Shown piece by piece: positions 7,818 to 15,144 of a DNA stretch of 20,524 nt. The stretch comes from Fidelibacterota bacterium (GTDB lineage: Bacteria > Marinisomatota > Marinisomatia > Marinisomatales > UBA1611). The DNA lies in the NCBI GenBank assembly GCA_002718285.1, contig PBAR01000020.1:1-20524 (forward strand), in the 5' to 3' direction. Made by a program: the position numbers and the translations under genes. The notes beneath the pieces are model-generated. The model was not told the origin of the DNA. It was given only the letters and a program-made list of their open reading frames with translations, and did no database searches. Within the stretch, counting starts at the first letter, position 1; each line of letters begins with the position of its first letter.

Positions 7818-8539
7818 AAAATACTATTTTATTTAAAAAAAAAGGTTGGTTTGAAGATAGTATTTTCTCAAATCAAATCATTGATGATGCATTAAAAGTA
7901 ATTGCAAAAATTTATGGATATTCGGGAAAAATAATAGAATTAGATAAATATATTATTGATTTATATAAACATAATACTATATATGCTGGTAAATGTTATG
8001 ATCATATTAATTCATCAAAAGAGATAATGGATATTTTTAATAATAAGGATATTGAAGATAATCTAGAGCATCATGTATCCTACGCCAATAATAATAATAT
8101 TTCAATTAAAGCTAACAACTTTCAATTTTTAATTATGCTTCCAGAAATAAATAAAGAGCACCTTGGATGGCATCAGGATTCTCACTATTTTGATAGAGGA
8201 TTAAATAATAAGCTTTCAATTGTTATTTGGACACCATTTAATACAACAAATACAGGTTATTCTGGGACTTTAGAAATGATCGAAGGAAGTCATTTATTAG
8301 GTCCTATACAGCATAAAAAAAATAATTTTACCATTAGAAAAAAAGTGAATCTAGATAGACGTGGGACTTATTACATTGAATTAGATGAAAAGATAAAATT
8401 TTATAAAAAGATAAAAAAAGAAACACCATCTGGGAATTCAATTATTTTTAATTCTGATTTAATCCATAAAACGGGTCAACAAAATAATGATATTATCAGA
8501 TTCACTGCAATTTGGAGATATAATTTTTTTAGCAATTAA
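7814..8539 (+). CDS. PhyH-family Fe(II)/2-oxoglutarate dioxygenase, probable ATA start
   Basis: A 241-residue protein of the phytanoyl-CoA dioxygenase (PhyH) superfamily. The iron ligands are H120 and D122 in GWHQDSHYF and H218 in SDLIHKTG. R229 (IIRFTAIWRY) is placed to bind the 2-oxoglutarate carboxylate. MIEGSHLLGP between them is the usual GSH motif. The first in-frame ATG/GTG/TTG is the ATG at 8027, which would remove 71 residues of coherent sequence and leave a 170-residue stump with a 209-base gap before it. The ATA at 7814 overlaps the upstream TAG (ATAG) and has AGGAGA 9 bases before it, so I place the start there. Members in polysaccharide or natural-product loci hydroxylate or oxidise small molecules or sugars; the substrate is unknown. 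The ATT at 7826 is the other possible start. Confidence 0.78.
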   Translation: MENTILFKKKGWFEDSIFSNQIIDDALKVIAKIYGYSGKIIELDKYIIDLYKHNTIYAGKCYDHINSSKEIMDIFNNKDIEDNLEHHVSYANNNNISIKANNFQFLIMLPEINKEHLGWHQDSHYFDRGLNNKLSIVIWTPFNTTNTGYSGTLEMIEGSHLLGPIQHKKNNFTIRKKVNLDRRGTYYIELDEKIKFYKKIKKETPSGNSIIFNSDLIHKTGQQNNDIIRFTAIWRYNFFSN

Positions 8540-8615
8540 TTATATATAGAGTGAAGGATTTCATTATTGAGATGAGATATTGCCAATATAGTATATATCT
8601 TATTGTATTTTTAAT

Positions 8616-10145
8616 TTGAATAAAATTTCAAACATCCCTTGGGATATAAATCAAATTAGTGAAGCTAAAATTTATTGTGCAAAAATATATAATAATATTT
8701 TTCCGGAATTAAACCATTCATTAAATAAGTATCATAAAATTTCATGGGATAGACAACAATATGAAAAACTTTTAGGTAATTGGGTATTTAACTTTATCGA
8801 GATTCTTTACGACCGTTGGTTTTATCCTGGGAAATATCTGGCCAACTCAGATGAGCTAATAACATATTTATCTTCAGATATAATTGATTTTGGTAATAAT
8901 TGCATTTCAGATGGCTTCAATAGTACTATAAATAATCATTTGATGTATATTAAAGATAATAGTCAATTAAAACATGTATTTTTTCCAGAAAAGATAGGTT
9001 GTCTACAAAATTTTGAAATTAGTCAGTTTAATGATAGTTTAATTCAAATTCATAACCAGTATCATTTAAATCAAAGGCGGGGTATATCAGGTTGGTTTGA
9101 TTATAATTATAAGTCTTGGATGCTAAGAGGCTTAGCGCAGGACCTTAATATTTTATTAAATAAGCCAGTGTCAGTAAATGTAGATAAAATATGGAGACTT
9201 TCATTATTAAAAAATAAAATTACATCCTTTAGTGAAGTTTGTAAAATATTGTTAAGAATATATATGCCTATAGTATTTCTAGAAGGTTTTAAAGCATTAA
9301 AAAAATGTGCGGATAAATATTGTTTTCGAATCACATATACGGCTAATTCAACACATTTTGATATACCATTTAAATTTATGATTGCAAACTGGGATAATAA
9401 AACTAAGCTATTATGTCATCAACATGGAGGAGGATATGGTATTGATCTTTCATGCCAAGGTGAAAAATATGATAGATCAATCAGTGATATATTTTATACT
9501 TGGGGATGGATTGAAGATCGTAAAACTCATCCATTACCTTCCCCGCCTAGAATTCGTAAATATAATAGAAAAAAATCCAAAAAACTTTTATTAACATGTG
9601 TCAATTATCCAAAATATTTATACAAGTTAAATTATTATCATATAGGTCAAAATACGTTGACACTTATTAACAATACAATTAACTTTGTAAAAATAACAAA
9701 ACATCTAAACTTAGAAATATCATATTACCATTCAGATTATAATTGGGATGTGCGAAGCCGTTTTGAAAAAGAGGACGCTATTATACCTGAGAAGAGTCTT
9801 AATTATGGCGATTATTCATTGTATATTTGTAATTACTTAGGAACTAGCTGGTTAGAAACCTTAGCAGCAAATCTCCCAACAATATGTTTTTATGACCAAG
9901 ATATAATAGCGTTTAGAAAAGCTGTAAAACCACATATTGATTTACTAAAGAATATGGGGGTATTACATACATCACCAGAATCCGCCGCAGAAAAGGTATT
10001 AGAAACTTATCGGAATCCTAGCTTATGGTGGGCAAATAGCGAAATTCAGGAAGCCAGAAAAGAATTTGTGAAAAAATATGCTTTATTTGATGATAAATGG
10101 CTGGTCCATTGGCGTGATGAATTTTCTAAGGTTTTAAATGATTAA
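8616..10145 (+). CDS. LIC12162-family putative transferase (surface polysaccharide)
   Basis: The protein has 509 residues and the signatures of the LIC12162 family (TIGR04331), putative transferases found in surface-polysaccharide loci of Leptospira and other bacteria. The clearest are LLCHQHGGGYG at about 265-275, the following SISDIFYTWGW, and the C-terminal glycosyltransferase-like block NYLGTSWLETLAANLPTICFYD (about 407-428). That block resembles the nucleotide-sugar site of GT-B enzymes (serine, glutamate-threonine, then a glycine-free turn). The N-terminus differs from typical members: it lacks the first strand and begins NKISNIPWDINQI. The TTG at 8616 is the only canonical start before the conserved region and has no Shine-Dalgarno. 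It sits 76 bases after the dioxygenase gene. The likely task is adding a sugar or sugar-like group to the growing repeat unit (inference). Confidence 0.8.
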   Translation: MNKISNIPWDINQISEAKIYCAKIYNNIFPELNHSLNKYHKISWDRQQYEKLLGNWVFNFIEILYDRWFYPGKYLANSDELITYLSSDIIDFGNNCISDGFNSTINNHLMYIKDNSQLKHVFFPEKIGCLQNFEISQFNDSLIQIHNQYHLNQRRGISGWFDYNYKSWMLRGLAQDLNILLNKPVSVNVDKIWRLSLLKNKITSFSEVCKILLRIYMPIVFLEGFKALKKCADKYCFRITYTANSTHFDIPFKFMIANWDNKTKLLCHQHGGGYGIDLSCQGEKYDRSISDIFYTWGWIEDRKTHPLPSPPRIRKYNRKKSKKLLLTCVNYPKYLYKLNYYHIGQNTLTLINNTINFVKITKHLNLEISYYHSDYNWDVRSRFEKEDAIIPEKSLNYGDYSLYICNYLGTSWLETLAANLPTICFYDQDIIAFRKAVKPHIDLLKNMGVLHTSPESAAEKVLETYRNPSLWWANSEIQEARKEFVKKYALFDDKWLVHWRDEFSKVLND

Positions 10146-10210
10146 TAGACATTGAAGTATTATATCTATTAGTGAGTGGTATGTTATACATGAATAAAAT
10201 GAAATTACCC

Positions 10211-10250
10211 AATAAGTGGTTATTGAAATTTCAATATTAGCTTATTTTTT
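10211..10250 (+). terminator. Possible intrinsic terminator-like hairpin
   Basis: In the 141-base gap between 10146 and 10286, AATAAG at 10211 pairs with CTTATT near 10241. They enclose a perfect inner palindrome ATTGAAATTTCAAT, and six T residues follow. The stem is nearly all A-T, so the structure is weak. A second AT-only inverted repeat (TTATTTT...AAAATAA, 10242-10259) overlaps its 3' side. If real, it would separate the first part of the cluster from the second. The rest of the gap shows nothing I can name. Confidence 0.3.
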
Positions 10251-10286
10251 ATAAAATAACTTATATTAAATAGAATACTATGTATT

Positions 10287-10403
10287 TTGAAAAAGGCTTT
10301 AATTAATATCATTGATTGTACTCTCCGTGATGGAAGTTATTATACTAATTGGGAATTAGATGAAAAGATGGGTGAAAAATATTTAGGGATTATAAAGGAA
10401 TAA
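10287..10403 (+). pseudogene. N-terminal stub of a DRE-TIM (HMGL-like) aldolase
   Basis: A TTG-started frame of 38 codons encodes IIDCTLRDGSYYTNWELD within its first 27 residues. D-x-T-L-R-D-G is the metal- and substrate-binding first-strand signature of the DRE-TIM metallolyase family (HMG-CoA lyase, 4-hydroxy-2-oxovalerate aldolase, isopropylmalate synthase). The form with GYYTNW is typical of the aldolases encoded in polysaccharide loci, which run to several hundred residues. Here the frame ends at TAA 10401, and no further aldolase sequence follows. The epimerase begins within 20 bases. So nearly the whole gene was deleted, probably with a breakpoint near 10370-10400. The stub has kept its frame and start. 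It could still be translated and feed ribosomes to the epimerase, or it may be silent. Confidence 0.65.
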
Positions 10404-10404
10404 T

Positions 10405-10410
10405 AAGGAA
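10405..10410 (+). promoter_or_regulatory. Shine-Dalgarno AAGGAA for an ATC/ATT start
   Basis: AAGGAA sits 8 bases before ATC 10419 and 11 bases before ATT 10422, which open the epimerase frame directly after an in-frame TAA (10416-10418). No canonical start codon follows within usable distance in that frame. Confidence 0.5.
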
Positions 10411-10418
10411 TTAATTAA

Positions 10419-11348
10419 ATCATTCATAAATCTTATTTAGTAACTGGTGGAGCAGATTTTATTGGTAGCGCTTTAGCTAGAAAGTTAGTTGATTTAGGCC
10501 ATAGTGTTATTATAATTGATAATCTTAGTACAGGATTTAGGAAAAATATTTCTGAAAGAGCGACCTTTATAGAAGGGGATTGTTCGGATAAAAAAGTGAT
10601 TGCCAAACTTGAAAATGCTCAATTTGATGCCATTTTCCATATTGCAGGACAGAGTTCGGGAGAGATTTCTTTTGAAAACCCTATTTATGATCTTAATGCT
10701 AATACTTTATCGACTTTATTATTACTTAAATATGCAAAGGAGTATCATTGCAAAAAGTTTATTTATGCAAGTACTATGTCAGTTTATGGTGATCAGCCAG
10801 ATTCCCCTGTAAAAGAATCCGCAAAAAATAATCCCCTTTCATTTTATGCGATTGGGAAAATTGCTAGTGAAAATTATATGAAGCTTTTTGTTGATTTTGG
10901 TATGACAAATACTGCTCTTAGATTGTTTAATACCTATGGACCTGGTCAAAATATGGAAAATTTAAATCAGGGGATGGTAAGTATATTTCTAGAACAGGCT
11001 TTTTCAAGTAAGAGAATAATCATAAAAGGTGATAAAAATCGCTTTAGGGATTATGTTTTCATTGATGATGTTGTTGATGCATTTATAAAAGCAGAAGCTT
11101 TTGATGATGATAAATATAGAGTTATTAATATTGGTACAGGTATTAGAACAACAGTTAATGAACTTTTGGGGAAAATGATTTCAATGTTACCATATGAAAT
11201 AACGGTAAAATTTGTTGAATCAACCCTAGGTGATATACATGGAATTTATGCTGATGTAAGTCTTGCGAATTCATCCTTGGATTGGGTGTATACTCATAAT
11301 ATTGATGAGGGACTGAAATTAATGTTGAACTGGAGGAAAGGGAAATAA
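10419..11348 (+). CDS. NAD-dependent epimerase/dehydratase (extended SDR), altered cofactor loop
   Basis: A 309-residue extended SDR of the sugar-nucleotide epimerase/dehydratase type. Evidence: the N-terminal strand YLVTGGADFIGSAL, an acidic strand-2 end IIDNLSTG, the HIAGQSS and ASTMSVYG catalytic-serine region, the YxxxK pair (Y143, K147 in SFYAIGK), and RLFNTYGPGQ. The family dehydrates or epimerises nucleotide-linked sugars with bound NAD. The first ATG/GTG/TTG in frame is GTG 10596, which would cut off the whole NAD-binding strand, so translation must start upstream. The frame opens after TAA 10416-10418 with ATC-ATT, with AAGGAA at 10405. The nucleotide loop, normally GGAGFIG, reads GGADFIG (D13, codon 10455-10457), a change of the central glycine of GxxGxxG that may weaken or abolish cofactor binding. 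The exact sugar is not identifiable. Confidence 0.78.
   Translation: MIHKSYLVTGGADFIGSALARKLVDLGHSVIIIDNLSTGFRKNISERATFIEGDCSDKKVIAKLENAQFDAIFHIAGQSSGEISFENPIYDLNANTLSTLLLLKYAKEYHCKKFIYASTMSVYGDQPDSPVKESAKNNPLSFYAIGKIASENYMKLFVDFGMTNTALRLFNTYGPGQNMENLNQGMVSIFLEQAFSSKRIIIKGDKNRFRDYVFIDDVVDAFIKAEAFDDDKYRVINIGTGIRTTVNELLGKMISMLPYEITVKFVESTLGDIHGIYADVSLANSSLDWVYTHNIDEGLKLMLNWRKGK
11332..11336 (+). promoter_or_regulatory. Shine-Dalgarno GGAGG for an ATA start
   Basis: GGAGG, the strongest ribosome site in the window, lies 8 bases before ATA 11345 at the very end of the epimerase gene. The downstream zinc-ribbon methyltransferase has no canonical start that would preserve its first CxxC. This site therefore decides its start. 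Confidence 0.65.
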
Positions 11349-12265
11349 ATAGGCGCGATATTAAACCAAAATGTAGATTTTGTAAAGCGACCTCAAAAAA
11401 TCAGAAAGTGAGGGCCAATTTTGTTTATGGTGGAAATGAAGAACATAAATTTTGGCACTGTCAAAAGTGTGACCTAGTGTATTTATGGCCCATTCCATCT
11501 GTTGAGGAAGATAAAAGGTTTTATGCTAATGAATTTGAGAAATTTATGGAAAAAAGATCTGGAGGAGACTACGATTGGCGTGATCCCGAAACGCATATAA
11601 GAACTAATCAACATAATGTTATTAGAAGATGGAAATATTTAAATGATTATATTGAAGAAAACAAAAATGTTTTGGAAATCGGTTGTTCATCTGGATTTAT
11701 GCTGGATGCATTTCGTCATTCAGGATTAAATGTTATGGGTATAGAATTATCTGGTTATTTCAGGAAATTCCTTTTGAATAAGGGATATGAAATTTTCCAA
11801 TCATTAGATGAATTAAAGAAAAGATATAATTGCAAATTTGATCTTATTTGTCATTTTTTTTTATTAGAACATATTCGTGAACCAATTAATTTTATCCAAC
11901 AGCAACTGGATTTACTCAACCCAAATGGAGTAATTATTGCGGAAGTTCCTTGTTTAAATGATCCACTAACTTCTTTTTATAAGATACCAGCATTTGAAAA
12001 ATTTTATTGGTCAATTGCGCATCATTACTATTATTCACCTAAATCGATATCAAAAGTTTTAGATACTTTGGATTGTAAATACGAAATATTACCAGAGCAG
12101 AGATATGATTTATCTAATCATTTAATATGGATGAATGAAGGTGTTCCAGGTGGACAAGGTAGGTTCAATCATATTTTTTCAGAATCAACCATAGAATCTT
12201 ATAGAAAAGATTTGATTAATAATTGGATTTGTGATACTATTTTTATTTATATATTTAATAATTAG
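11345..12265 (+). CDS. Zinc-ribbon class I SAM methyltransferase, probable ATA start
   Basis: A 306-residue protein. It starts with a four-cysteine zinc ribbon (C10xxC13 and C39xxC42: KCRFCK and HCQKCD), then a Rossmann methyltransferase with motif I VLEIGCSSGFML, a LICHFFLLEHI segment, and GVIIAEVP. This arrangement resembles sugar C-methyltransferases and related Methyltransf_13-type proteins with an N-terminal zinc site. The only canonical start before the methyltransferase domain is GTG 11408, which falls between the two CxxC pairs and would destroy the zinc site. ATA 11345 overlaps the epimerase stop (ATAA), has GGAGG 8 bases before it, and keeps the zinc site whole. I therefore take ATA as the start with good confidence. 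The C-terminus (CDTIFIYIFNN) is hydrophobic and ends shortly after a methyltransferase-like core; nothing indicates a frameshift. Confidence 0.8.
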   Translation: MNRRDIKPKCRFCKATSKNQKVRANFVYGGNEEHKFWHCQKCDLVYLWPIPSVEEDKRFYANEFEKFMEKRSGGDYDWRDPETHIRTNQHNVIRRWKYLNDYIEENKNVLEIGCSSGFMLDAFRHSGLNVMGIELSGYFRKFLLNKGYEIFQSLDELKKRYNCKFDLICHFFLLEHIREPINFIQQQLDLLNPNGVIIAEVPCLNDPLTSFYKIPAFEKFYWSIAHHYYYSPKSISKVLDTLDCKYEILPEQRYDLSNHLIWMNEGVPGGQGRFNHIFSESTIESYRKDLINNWICDTIFIYIFNN

Positions 12266-12281
12266 TCTATGTTAAATATAA

Positions 12282-14009
12282 ATGATCATCTTAAATATTT
12301 TGATTCTTGATTTATCTCTAAATGTTATTCTGCCATCAAAAATATTTGATAGATTAAAATCAATTAGTTTCAAACATAAGAACGACTTCAATGCTTTAAT
12401 TGACAGGATATCACAATACCATTCTAATAATCTAAGTTGGTGGATAGAAAGTCCATCAACACGGAATACGCTACAATCTTCTTTATTTTATCGTTTCTGT
12501 TGTATATATCTTCTAAAAGATTTAATTAAAACTGGTATAAATGTTGATAAAGTAATTGTTGATTCCCCAGCGATGATTAATTTAATAAAAGAGTTTAGAC
12601 GTATTCATAGCATTGACTTTATTATAGAAGGTCCGGAAAACAAATCACCTAAACTATTTCAAAATTTTTTACAATCTATTAAATCATCCATAATCTTATT
12701 GAAGAAATATAGAAAAAAATTTAATGCAGCAAACAAAACGGCATTTTTATCAGCAAAACCACCAAAAGATGGTTTGATAATAATTGATCAGTTTGTATTT
12801 CCTGGTTATATAACTAATGATCGCTATTATAATGGTCTTTGGGATGAATTAACCTTAGAACAAATGGGAAAGACTTTCTTTGTGCCAACATTAGTTATGA
12901 TGGATGAAAATGAATTTGAACCCGCCTATCGTGAACTTAGAAAATCGAAAAAAAATTTTCTAATCAAAGAAGACTATCTTGGTATCTCTGACTTAATATT
13001 TAGTTTATTTCACATAATTAAGGTATGGTTTATACGACCACACACTGAAAAGGTGATGGACATCAATTTTTCTCCTTTGATTCGTGAGGAACTTCTCTAT
13101 AGTAGATTACACGAGGGTAAAGTAGAGGGTCTACTTAATTATCGTTTTGCTAAAAGTCTTAAAGAACAATCATTTGATCTTTCTTTAATAATTGATTGGT
13201 GGGAAGGGCAACCAATGGATAAGGGATGGAATTTTGGTTTTCATACTTATTTCCCAAAAACAGAAAAAAAAGGCTATTTGGGATCCGTTCCGACAGCTAA
13301 TAACCTTCAACTTTTTCCTTCTGAAATTGAAATAAAGCATAATGTCTCGCCTCCAATAATTGCTACTATTGGTGAAGAGTTTAGTTTTGAAATGAATGCG
13401 AACAATAAACATTTTAAGGCGGAAACAGCACCTGCATTTCGATTTAGCCACCTTTGGAAAAATTCAAGAAATATAAAAAAAGATACCAGTGAATACAGAA
13501 TTCTTATAGCACTCTCAGTATTAGAGAATGAATCAGTAAACATTTTAAATCTGATTTATGATTCAAATTTAATCGAAAATAAAAATATAAAGTTTATTCT
13601 AAATCCTCATCCAACAATGAAATTTGAAATACTTAAAGCTCACTTTGGTAAAAAATGGTCATCAAGAATCCAAAAAGGAAATAACCCGACATATAAAGAA
13701 ATAAAGAAGGCAGATTTACTTATAACTGGCATGTCAGCAGTGGGTTTAGAAGCAATTTCTATGGGCGTCCCTGTAATTGTAGTAGAGACAATGCGAGGCC
13801 TATCTTATATTCCAATTCCTGAATCTATATCCAAAGAATTGTGGCGGATTTGTCGATCATCTAAAGAAGTATCAAAAGAAGTAGATTCATTTAGAAATCG
13901 GTCTAAGGAAGCATTAATACATCACCAGGAATTAAGTTTAAATATCAAAAATAAATATTTTGAACCTGTCACAAAGAAATCAGTTCAGAGATTTTTAGAA
14001 TTTAATTAA
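12282..14009 (+). CDS. Large GT-B-like surface-polysaccharide protein of unassigned family
   Basis: I do not recognise the family with certainty. The 575-residue product has a first half with SLSW-type and WWIESPSTRNTL sequence and a VIVDSPAMINLI strand-loop (about 90-101) that resembles a Rossmann half. The second half shows FILNPHPTMKF followed by KKADLLITGMSAVGLEAISMG, then VPVIVVET. In GT-B glycosyltransferases and CDP-glycerol-type transferases, the C-terminal nucleotide site has just this order: a PHP segment, a D-L-x-I-T-xxS switch and a glycine-poor E-A-I-xxG-x-P-V-I helix. A glycosyl- or phosphopolyol-transferase or modification role is likely (inference). It starts at ATG 12282, 16 bases after the methyltransferase gene, with no Shine-Dalgarno; that is the first start in frame after two in-frame stops. 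There are 4 bases between its stop and the next ATG. Confidence 0.6.
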   Translation: MIILNILILDLSLNVILPSKIFDRLKSISFKHKNDFNALIDRISQYHSNNLSWWIESPSTRNTLQSSLFYRFCCIYLLKDLIKTGINVDKVIVDSPAMINLIKEFRRIHSIDFIIEGPENKSPKLFQNFLQSIKSSIILLKKYRKKFNAANKTAFLSAKPPKDGLIIIDQFVFPGYITNDRYYNGLWDELTLEQMGKTFFVPTLVMMDENEFEPAYRELRKSKKNFLIKEDYLGISDLIFSLFHIIKVWFIRPHTEKVMDINFSPLIREELLYSRLHEGKVEGLLNYRFAKSLKEQSFDLSLIIDWWEGQPMDKGWNFGFHTYFPKTEKKGYLGSVPTANNLQLFPSEIEIKHNVSPPIIATIGEEFSFEMNANNKHFKAETAPAFRFSHLWKNSRNIKKDTSEYRILIALSVLENESVNILNLIYDSNLIENKNIKFILNPHPTMKFEILKAHFGKKWSSRIQKGNNPTYKEIKKADLLITGMSAVGLEAISMGVPVIVVETMRGLSYIPIPESISKELWRICRSSKEVSKEVDSFRNRSKEALIHHQELSLNIKNKYFEPVTKKSVQRFLEFN

Positions 14010-14013
14010 TTAT

Positions 14014-15135
14014 ATGATTCCAGTTTCAAAACCATCAATTGGTATACAAGAATTAAATGGCATCAAGCCTGTATTTAACTCGGGTTGGTTAGGCATGGGT
14101 GAAACTACTTATAAATTTGAAGAGAAAATAAGATCTTATATTGGTGCAAAGAATATAGTCTCAACCAATACTGGTACAAATGCAATTCATCTAGCTTTAG
14201 ATGCTTATGGTATTGGTGAGGGCGATGAAGTAATTGTACCATCCATCACTTATGCTGCAAGTATACAAGCAATACTGTTCACTGGTGCAAAACCAGTTTT
14301 CTGTGAATCTAAAATTGAAGATTTATCTATAAATATAAAAGATGTAAAAACCCGAATTACAAAGCAAACTAAAGCAATAATGCCTGTCCACTACTGTGGT
14401 AAATCTTGTGATATGGATGAGCTACTTGAAATTGCAAATTTATATGGAATAACGATTATTGAAGATGCAGCACATGCTTTTGGAAGTAAATATAAAAATA
14501 ATTACATAGGAAGTTTTGGACATGCTACATGTTTTAGTTTTGACCCCATTAAGGTGATTACCTGCGGTGAAGGAGGAGCAGTTGCAACACAGAATGATAA
14601 TATTGCTAAAATCATGCGGAGAAAAAGGATTTTGGGTATTAATAAAGAAACTTGGTTTAGATATAAAAATAAGAGACAAAGAACATATGATGTTACTGAA
14701 AAAGGATATAGATACCATATGCCAAATTTTTGTGCAGCAATTGGAATTGAACAGTTAAAGAAAATTGAGACTTTTATTAAAAAAAGACGCCAGATTTGTA
14801 TTGAATATGACCAAAATTTTAAAAAATTAAATACTTTGGAAATATTGGATATAGATTATTCACAAGCTGTACCATTTATTTATATAGTAAGATTAAAAAA
14901 AAATCTCAGAAGTAAATTCATTGAATTTTTAAAGCAAAATAATATTGATACTGGGATACATTATATTCCGAACCACTGCCACTCCTATTTCAATAATTTT
15001 GCTAGAGGATCTTTGCCAATTGCTGAAAAAATTGGCGAACAAATTATAACCATCCCACTTTTCGCTGATATGACAAAATCCCAGGTGCAAACTGTAATTG
15101 ATTCTGTTTTAAAATTTGAAAAATCTTATTCATAA
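14014..15135 (+). CDS. DegT/DnrJ/EryC1/StrS-family sugar aminotransferase (full length)
   Basis: A 373-residue protein of normal family length. The substrate-side N-terminus is IPVSKPSIG, followed by GWLGMG (about 24-29), SxTNTGTNAIHLAL (phosphate-binding, about 50-62), PSITYAAS (about 76-83), the ring-binding IIEDAAHAFGS (D151) and SFDPIKVITCGEGGAV with the Schiff-base lysine K180. A C-terminal part holds GYRYHMPNFCAAIGIEQL and IHYIPNHCHSYF. Enzymes like this transfer the amino group of glutamate to a keto-sugar nucleotide, for example at C3 or C4 of a 6-deoxyhexose. The keto substrate could come from GMD or the epimerase/dehydratase (inference). The ATG at 14014 is clear; no Shine-Dalgarno is seen. 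It lies 4 bases after the GT-B-like gene and 9 before the GT2 gene, so co-transcription is likely. It is much closer to the family than the short form at 1427. Confidence 0.9.
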   Translation: MIPVSKPSIGIQELNGIKPVFNSGWLGMGETTYKFEEKIRSYIGAKNIVSTNTGTNAIHLALDAYGIGEGDEVIVPSITYAASIQAILFTGAKPVFCESKIEDLSINIKDVKTRITKQTKAIMPVHYCGKSCDMDELLEIANLYGITIIEDAAHAFGSKYKNNYIGSFGHATCFSFDPIKVITCGEGGAVATQNDNIAKIMRRKRILGINKETWFRYKNKRQRTYDVTEKGYRYHMPNFCAAIGIEQLKKIETFIKKRRQICIEYDQNFKKLNTLEILDIDYSQAVPFIYIVRLKKNLRSKFIEFLKQNNIDTGIHYIPNHCHSYFNNFARGSLPIAEKIGEQIITIPLFADMTKSQVQTVIDSVLKFEKSYS

Positions 15136-15144
15136 AATACTTTA

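Noticed and set aside
8577..8589. Palindrome ATATTG-C-CAATAT in the 76-base gap before the LIC12162 gene, considered as an operator
   Set aside because: One short AT-rich symmetric site with no second copy and no recognised regulator consensus.
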